Below, piece by piece: positions 56,741 through 64,000 of a DNA stretch of 64,000 nucleotides. Origin of the DNA: Gyromitra esculenta. Its lineage: Eukaryota > Ascomycota > Pezizomycetes > Pezizales > Discinaceae. The notes under the pieces were generated by a model that made no database searches, was not told the origin of the DNA, and worked only from the letters and a program-made list of their open reading frames with translations. The stretch lies in NCBI GenBank assembly GCA_038503075.1, contig JBCAML010000008.1, positions 620,001 to 684,000 on the forward strand. Reading direction: 5' to 3'. Position numbers and translations under genes: made by a program. Numbering within the stretch: the first letter of the stretch is position 1; each line of letters opens with the position of its first letter.

Positions 56741-59089
56741 GAACTCATCCTACTGGAGAACCTATTGCGATTGCCGAACCTAGATTCTTCAGGTTCAGGT
56801 GCAAATACAATTTTTCTAGGAAACCCCACCAGTAAAATGTTCTCATCGATATCAACAGGAAACTAATATATTGTCTTACCCCAAACTTTCTTCTGTATAT
56901 AATTACCAACTAGGGAATTAGGTATCTGGATTGTATTTAATATTATTACACCGTGTAAGCAGGGCTTCCAAGCAGTGGGTACATGAACACAAGACCTAGA
57001 GGGCTGTAAATTGATGTTAAATGGTTGCGAAAAATCAAGGAAATCCACCCACCTATCGCCACACATATTTATAAGTTAAATAATTGTGTACTAAACCGTG
57101 TTTAGTAAATATCATAGACATTCACTCGCTCCTTTAGCTCTCTAAGAAATAGTAGAGGTAGTATAAATTTACCATCTTTTTCTTCTTAGATCTAATTCGT
57201 ACTTTCTTTTCAAGTAGTTGACATCGAGACTAAGGCATGGCCCAATAGGAGAAGTCTTAGGTTCCCAAGATAGAACTTGATCCCCAGGTAAACTTAATCC
57301 AATTCGAACCCCCGACTCGTAATTGGTAAAATATGGTCTCTCCCCATGGGAGCAGATGGACCTTTTATTGATATTCCCATATTTGCAGAGAGGGATCTTA
57401 GTTTTCTTTATATCTTATTGTAGTGGTTTTCGGTCCTGCCCAGTGGATTCGCTTTGATTCGTTGCCCCCAGAAGCTCCTTAGAACGTGTTTTTCAGCTGC
57501 ACTAGAAGCTTAGAGATCAAAACTTTTTAAATGACTTGGCAATCTAACTAAATTCAAAAAAAAAAAATACAACTACTAATATAGCATCCAGGGGTTTAAC
57601 ATTTATAATTGAAAGGTGTGATTTGGCCCTCTAAGATTCTCGGTTTCGAGGCAGTACAATCTTTTCCGGAGTTTTAGGGCATAAACCAATAGGCTACATA
57701 TACAGACGAGTGAAAAAAGTGACGAAACAAGGGTCAATATACACCAAAACAAGCCAACTTTAGCTCAATTTACTTCCCACTAAGAGTTGTGGCAACAAAA
57801 AACTGAGTAGTGGGACACATCTAATAGCTCTGGAATTTAGATCCATGAGTTTTCTGTACTCCCTCGAATTTTCTGTATTGAAATAGGAGCCTTTGACTTC
57901 ATGAGGTTTAGTTATTTACCCAATTTTGGTGAGGAAAGGTATGATGCAACGGAAATCTATGGGTACTACAACTTTAAAAAGTTCTAGCCTATGATCCTCT
58001 AAATAGAATAGCCCAGAAATTCACTTATAGAGAGTTCATGAGTGATGAAGTCACTGGTAGGCTAGTCATGTCACTTAGCTAATTTTAATAAAGAGGGTTT
58101 TGGTTGTGAAGTTGGCCGATTTTGGTGTGTTTTGGTCGTTGTTTCCTCACTTTTTTCACTCGTCTGTACCATAGACAGGTTACGGGGCCTTCAGTCATAA
58201 AAACTCACTCGCTTTCGATATTCTGTCTTGGCGACTTAACCAATCAACCCTCAATAGCTAGCAGGAAAGGCTTCAAAGTTCATCTAATATTTTTTTTAAC
58301 TACCAACTTTCTACCTAACTACCTGAACACCCGCCAAAAAAAGAAGGAAAAATCCCAAAAGGCACCACGCAGTTCCACTCTAGGCTTGAAGTATAAACTA
58401 AATATTGTATCTTACGCCCTACGGGTCGCCATTGGTACAAATGAATCTACACTGCTCCGAGAAATGTAGAGAGATGAAGATGACACCACGTTAATGAGGG
58501 CTAGGCATCCGAAAATACATGTACCCACGCAGGCAAATAAAGAGAAAAAGAAGCGCAAATTCCAGCTTCACTAGAACCACATCAATCGAGGGATGCTGTT
58601 TCACCTCTAGGTATATAGATTTAGATACTATAAACTGCTGATACTACCTCAGCCCTCAAAAGCAACAACCTATACATCAACCCTCACTAGCAATAGCAGA
58701 AGCCTTCCTGAGCGCTCGGACAAAGAGCACTAGATAATAGCAGTCCCATATTTTAATATTGATATTCACATTTACCTCACAGCACTACGGCCATTTATTG
58801 GATATCCAAGCCAACGGTGTGGTATGAAAATGACTATAAACATTTCATTCATCGGAATGTGTTGGGCAATATTAGCTTCTGATAACCACACAACATCTCA
58901 CTAACACTAAATGTAAGTTTTACTCCGACGACCTTCATCAATTCATTCACGCCATAACCACGCCATACCTAACACACTCGGAAAGCCGCTTGCTCGGAAC
59001 CCATTTATTTCATTTTTTTTTTAGATCCCAACCCAGCATACAAGGAAAAAAGAACGGTACAAAAACAGCAAAAACAAAACCAAGAAATT
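56741..59089. other. Intergenic region with one large TA-bounded element
   Basis: AT-rich; holds the element at 57701-58168 and the 3' flank of RPL3. No supportable gene. Confidence 0.5.
57701..58168. mobile_element. Pogo-like non-autonomous element (CAGACGAGTG end)
   Basis: 468 bp with TA at both borders. The arms begin CAGACGAGTGAAAAAAGTGA on both sides and stay alignable for about 60 bases (GAAACAA, then ACACCAAAA, then GCCAACTT). The interior has no transposase frame. It is the second largest element in the window. Confidence 0.8.
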
Positions 59090-60674
59090 TTAAGCAGCAG
59101 GTGTGAGATCCTTCTTGAGGGTACCCAAGAACTGGTGCTTCTCCTCCTTGGTCTGGTACTGTCCGTGTCCGAACTTGGATGAGGTATCAATCCATTTGAG
59201 GTCGACCTTCTCAAGGGCCTTGCGGGAAGTGTGGATGAACATGGATTTCCGCAGGGTCATGACTCGCTTCTTAATACCGGGGATGGAACCCTTTACCATG
59301 ACGTAGTCGTTCTTAACCTCTCCGTAATGAGGGAAACCACCAAGAGGAGTCTACCATGTGTTAGCTTACTGGTTCTCTCTATTCTTTAATGGGAGGTGAG
59401 ACAAACAATAGTCTTCTTGGTGATGTCGAACTCGGTGGAGGCGTTGCCAGCGTCTTCAGCCTTACCGATACGGTAAATCTTGTGGTTAACAGAGGTACGG
59501 TGATGGTAACCGTCTTGACCAGCACGGGCAACAGTCTGTTTAATTGTTAGCTGCCAAATCATACATAATTCTGAGCATATGATTTTAAACATACCCATTG
59601 CACGTGCGCAGGATGCCAAGCACCAATGCAAGCAACCTTCCTCAGACCCTTGTGAGTCTTTCTTGGCAGCTTCTTGGTTCCCCATCTTGAAGTAACACCA
59701 GAGTAACCGTGACCCTTAGTAACAGCGATGACATCAATCATCTCATCCTGCTCGAAAATACTGCTGATCTCGATAGGCTTCTCAAACAGATCCCGAGCGA
59801 AATCAACCTTCTTGTCGATAGTACCGCCATTGACCTGAATCTCCATAAGATGGGCCTTCTTTTGCTTAAGGGGAGTCTTGCGGATCTGAGAGTGTGCAAG
59901 AACGCGGACGACGGTGCAGTACTTCTTGATACGATTGAGCTCATCGGCAATGGCCTTGCCCTCGCCGGCGTGCTTCTTAGCATATTTAGTGAAAGCCTTC
60001 TTCTTAGACCTATACCAGTTCTTGTAGAAGCGACGTTTGAGCTCTTCACTGAGATGCTCGGCCCAGACGGTGGTGAGAGAGCGGAGACCACGAGGGGTTT
60101 CGACGTATCCAACAACACCAACAGCGATCAACTACGGGTGTGTTAATATCAGCCATCTTGTTGGATGCTAGAATTTGCTGGGGGAAACGTACGGGAGGAG
60201 TCTCAATGATCGATACGGCCTCAACAACCTCACGCTTATGCATCTTCGCACCAGGCCTGTCGAGATCACGGACAATGGTAGTCATACCAGCCTTGTAACC
60301 AAGGGAAGCAGTGAGATGGACAGGCTTCTTCTGGTCATCCTTGGGGAAGGACTGTATGAAGATGTCAGCAATCCTTTCCATCCCAACAATCGAAATCCAA
60401 AACAGTTTCCTCTAGTCTCTTACCTTAACCTTTCCTCTATGGCGGGCTGCCCTCTTCCGGGGAAGAAACGCAAGCGAACCATGTCTGGGGGCTTCCTATA
60501 ACAACCGTTAACAGTCCAAACTATATTTTCATCATTGTCGATCGTTCGAGTAAATTTAATCTAGTTTTGGTAAACATACGAATTTTCTCTATCAAACGAT
60601 AAGTCAGCATAAGTCCAAGCCCAGGTAGTAGCAATTCAATCACTAGAGACGAAGTCAAAACGTACATGCGACAT
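59090..60674 (-). CDS. RPL3: 60S ribosomal protein L3 (uL3), 7 exons with a 9-nt microexon
   Basis: Minus-strand exons 60674-60666, 60588-60580, 60495-60424, 60351-60193, 60131-59595, 59535-59407 and 59350-59090 give 391 residues, the normal size for uL3. It sits at the peptidyl-transferase side of the large subunit. Visible hallmarks are [81 protein letters not shown], the conserved [12 protein letters not shown] loop whose His is methylated in yeast, and the C-terminal [15 protein letters not shown]. Exon 1 codes only Met-Ser-His, and exon 2 (AGAAAATTC) codes Arg-Lys-Phe. Both are needed to complete the universal N-terminus. All seven exons are in phase with GT/AG borders. Confidence 0.97.
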
Positions 60675-61533
60675 CTCGATCTATTGCTGGCCGGTTGTCG
60701 GGGAATTGGTGATGGGTTGTCGTTGGGTGATTGAAGTCGTCGTCGGCGGGAAATTGATCACAGTTGAAAACAGCTGTAGTGGGGCATTCCGCTTGTGTTG
60801 TGTGGTGATGCTTAGTCACAGGGCCTAGGGCTTGTTGGAGCAGTCACGGCTCGTTACATTAGAGGCGTCTTGGTCTAGATGTTCTCCCCTAACCCTGAAG
60901 ACCTCCAGGACGAAATGGCATCTGCTCATGTGCGGGGACACCAAACATAATACATACCCACAGTCACATCAAACAGTCATCCCATCTATTCACCAGATAG
61001 ATTCGTCTCAGGTTTAGCTACTCTTTAGAGTATGAATAACGATGGCACCAAAGAAAGCGATATTCCACTACTCCCGAAATTTAAGGTCCTAACTCCGCCA
61101 ATCTCAGGGGGCCATCCACTCTCAGGTACTAGTAGAAGGTTATTCTCACAGAAGGAACTAAATTGTCTTGAAAATTCTCTCTCGAAAATTTCATTGATAC
61201 AGACCACTCCCCTAACCTGCGGGAGCGAATTCAGATAATCGCAAACAAATTCACATCAAAATATACAGCCATCACCATTATCCAACTGCGATACAGTGCA
61301 TCTTTAACAAAAAGTAAGTCTTTTAAAGCTAGAGGTACTAAATTAATGATACACATTCCCGTTCCTAAACACCCCTCTTCCCATTGACTCCGCAGCACAG
61401 CTGCAAAAAATAAGATAAAAATGCCAACAAAGGAAAGATAGAGAGAACGACAAACCCAACAAAAGAAAATAATACAGCAAAGTAACTATTATATCGTCAT
61501 CATCGACCCATTACCCCATAAGACTTCTCGCCG
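60675..61533. other. RPL3 promoter side and CDC14 3' flank
   Basis: RPL3 is read away from this region, so its promoter lies here, just above 60674. No gene is seen; 61.0-61.5 kb is AT-rich. Confidence 0.5.
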
Positions 61534-62575
61534 CTACATCCCAAATGGTTGACTCTCCCGCAAATCTGCTACCAGTCCCTCGACGTTACTCATAAACTCC
61601 CCCAGCATCATCTGCTTCTCCTCCGTCGTCTTCTCGATCCTCGTCTCCTCCTTACCCTTCCTAGGGCCCCTCGAAGGCAATCTCTCACCTGAAGCCCTCT
61701 CTCCAGGCACCTTCAAGGCCGTTGGAGCAACGGGAGTAGGCGCGGTCTCGGGCATGAGGTAGAAGTACAGAAACTCGAGGATCTTCAACTTAACTTCACG
61801 AGGAGTATCCCGGCGTTTAAACAGCGAGGTGATAGTCGCAAGACCTTCCAGGGCTTCGAATGTCTATCCAAGGGACAGTCAGCAGTTGATTCGGTTTTGC
61901 ATAAAGAAGATGGGGGCACTTACTCGAGTATTAGCAGGATTATCTAGCAATCCACAGACGAGCGTTAAGAGAGTTGCACACTGAACAGGTCCACTGTTCC
62001 CGGCATCGAGAAGGTCTAGCAAAACATTCATGTGGATCTCCCGCGCAAATAACTTCCGTGACGATGGGTGGAGCAATAGCATCCCCTGTATCAGGTCGAG
62101 CGTAGATAGAATCAAGAGATTATTTTGACCACCTACACCTCACAAGAAATTAACACCACTAAATTCACTCTCACTTCTAAACCATGGGGGAGTTGAGGAG
62201 AAGATCATACTATTTGTTCGCCCAAGCAACCTCTCCAAACACGAAATCAACCGTATTGTAACTAGCCACAGCTACGTTAGCTTCTCCTCTCCATCCCAAG
62301 CCCAATTAGACAAACTCACTATTCCACTCAAATCCACTCTGCAGTCTCAAAAACTCCTTAAACGCTGCATCCTTCGGCCTCGTCGTCACCGGTGTTGCTG
62401 GATTTACTGCAACCGGGGGACTGCTAGCTCTACTTCTATCACCACGGCTCGGCGTCCCGGGTGATTGGAGACACATTTTTGCCAGAAAGCCCTCAAGACA
62501 TCGTAAGCCCTTACGGATATGCACCGGGTCGTAAGAAGACAGCAGATCGAAAGACGTGGAGAGCAGATGCTCCAT
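61534..62575 (-). CDS. cdc14: Cdc14 of the septation initiation network (Sid1 partner), 3 exons
   Basis: Minus-strand exons 62575-62320, 62132-61924 and 61863-61534 give 264 residues. This is the fission-yeast-type Cdc14 scaffold (not the Cdc14 phosphatase), which binds the Sid1 kinase at the spindle pole in the SIN pathway controlling septation. Recognisable blocks are MEHLLSTSFDLLSSYDPVHI, RKGLRCLEGFLAKMCL, FLRLQSGFEWN, LILSTLDLIQGMLLLHPSSR, LLDLLDAGNSGPVQCATLLT, GLLDNPANTRTFEALEGL and KLKILEFLYFYLMPET. The repeated helical pattern is armadillo-like. A Pro/Thr-rich insert (about 40-70) and a basic linker (about 190-220) are probably disordered. The start Met precedes the conserved first helix. 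Confidence 0.92.
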
Positions 62576-64000
62576 GACGTTGTTCGTTCGGGGGTAAGGG
62601 ATAAAAATTGGTTGGTTGCGTAAGATGCTGGTTATGGTAAGCTATCAGGAGCTTAGGTATCAGATGGGGGCGCGGATTCTTGGAAGACAGAGCTGTAGGT
62701 AGGTATGTGCAGGTGCGTGATGCGCGGTGGGTGTGAATTTGTAGTGCAGGCTGCAGTATCAACAAGGTGCCAAGAGGGGGTTGGAGCCGCATTTCGCGTT
62801 TCCACGGCAACCGGGGGTGGAGGAGGGGTTGGGCTTGATTGTGATGTCCTCCTTGGACCTGAGAGATTAGTTATCTGCTTTTTATTTATTTATATTTATA
62901 CGGAGATACTGGATGGTCCAGGCTTTTGTTTATTTATTTCCATGCGGTTTGGGTTGTTATGGCGCGTCATCAGATGTCACTCAATCATCGACCTAGGAGC
63001 AAATAGCATCGTCGTTTGTTTTTAGGGCTATATATACATGTAACAGGGATTCTCGAGCCAAACCTTCGTGAGAGAGTATCTATTTATTCTTCGTACTCTG
63101 CTGCGTACCGATTTCTACTATCAAGCAAAAAACCCTAGCGGCCGGCATTCACAAGAACATAAGAAAAAAGCACTAGTACTCTAGAGGACGTTTATCATCA
63201 ACCTCCCCCATTAGACAATGATTTCTGTTAGCCAAAAGATATGATCAGGTTATGGTGCACAGAACCTCCATTAACTCATGTAACTCGGAACCTCGCATCC
63301 AAATTACCACCACTTGTACTCAAGTTTTAACTCGTAGCTTAAGTACATGTATCACGGAAGTATATGTAGTGCACCTGGGAAATTATAATGTTTCTGGAAA
63401 GCCTATCACATCCCAGGCCTGCCATGCTATCATAGCTGTACCGATGTATATACAGTGGTCGTTTAATGAGGCGACAGTAACAAAACCACGCCCTAACAAT
63501 ATGGGCAATTTCTCCACGCTCATGACAGAGTTCAGAAAAACACATGAAATAAAGACATGTTTCCTGTATTACTACCTATTTGGCTTATTTCTATATCCGA
63601 ACTTCATAGTGTGCATGGAGAAATTGCCCGTATTTCTGGGCGTTGCTCTACAACTATCGCCTCATTAAACGACTGCTACTGTACAAGCTCACCGTTTGAT
63701 TAGAGTTCCTTCCCTAACCCAGGCGGATAGATAATGATTAGCCAGCAGCTTACAGGGGAGGGGGGAATATTTGAGTAGCAAATACGTGTAAGTAAACCTC
63801 GTAGGACGGAATCTCTATTTGAGGGGAGCTACAGGCATGCATGGGTAGCGTCCCGCTCCCAGCGATAACCCGAGGCTCTGTGAGCTAAAGTTGAGATCTC
63901 AAGAATCCTTCATAGCACAATGTTTCGATGCTAGAGGATACATGTATGATACTCGAATCAAGTATGCCATCACGACCAACTGCGATCAGAACCGATAAAA
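62576..64000. other. Region upstream of CDC14 to the window end
   Basis: Contains the CDC14 promoter side (62.6-62.9 kb, GT-rich) and the pogo-like element at 63451-63683. No supportable gene; the open frame at 63252-63668 runs through the element. Confidence 0.5.
63451..63683. mobile_element. Pogo-like MITE (CAGT..GTCGTTTAATGAGGCGA end)
   Basis: 233 bp with TA at both borders. After CAGT the left arm reads GGTCGTTTAATGAGGCGA and the right arm AGCAGTCGTTTAATGAGGCG, i.e. the same sequence with a short indel. Both arms then share CGCCC and further in GGGCAATTTCTCCA, so symmetry extends about 70 bases on each side. No transposase. Confidence 0.8.

Noticed and set aside
59709..60146. Plus-strand and second minus-strand frames within RPL3
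   Set aside because: They are shadows of the main L3 exon in other frames.
63252..63668. 138-codon plus-strand frame near the window end
   Set aside because: More than half of it lies inside the pogo-like element and it has no family resemblance.

Overview
The window is nuclear DNA of a filamentous ascomycete (Pezizomycotina; an early-diverging class such as Pezizomycetes would fit, but that placement is only an inference). The evidence is short GT-AG introns of about 50-110 bp, fungal-specific proteins (an APSES/ankyrin G1-S factor, a fungal SREBP with two membrane segments, a septation-network Cdc14), and long gene-poor stretches whose inverted repeats differ almost only by transitions, as repeat-induced point mutation (RIP) would leave.

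Layout. 1-8 kb is compact: a ubiquitin-ubiquitin-AN1 zinc-finger fusion (+, 614-1478), the DNA glycosylase Nth1 (+, 3575-5274) and a DUF202 membrane protein (-, 6294-7712). 8-16 kb is a desert with six TA-bounded inverted-repeat elements and one possible small membrane-protein gene (-, 11644-11898). An Mbp1/Res-type factor follows (+, 16229-18924). 19-26 kb is again gene-poor, ending in a Ser/Pro-rich orphan gene (+, 26112-26963). 27-31.6 kb holds simple-sequence tracts and no convincing gene. TFIID subunit Taf7 (+, 31678-32967) and an unrecognised two-exon gene (-, 34462-35068) come next, then 35-42.7 kb of repeat-bearing DNA. The SREBP homologue lies at 42749-45814 (+). After that are an orphan gene with an open downstream frame (+, 48688-49263), a class I methyltransferase (+, 50628-51480), a kelch-type membrane protein (+, 54666-56740), ribosomal protein L3 (-, 59090-60674) and SIN component Cdc14 (-, 61534-62575).

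The genes are not a cluster or operon; they are mostly housekeeping functions (DNA repair, transcription, ribosome, cell cycle, sterol/oxygen sensing) on islands between repeat-rich spacers. Splice structures were rebuilt by hand from frame, GT/AG sites and family conservation. Every multi-exon model closes in frame, including 9-nt microexons in MBP1 and RPL3.

The most notable observations are: fourteen psi-K-x-E SUMO-type motifs in the two arms flanking the Nth1 catalytic core; a tandem ubiquitin plus AN1 gene whose two ubiquitin units share one intron position; and thirteen non-autonomous TA-target elements of at least ten terminal-repeat types, several with pogo-like CAG ends and three packed next to each other at 14.4-15.4 kb.
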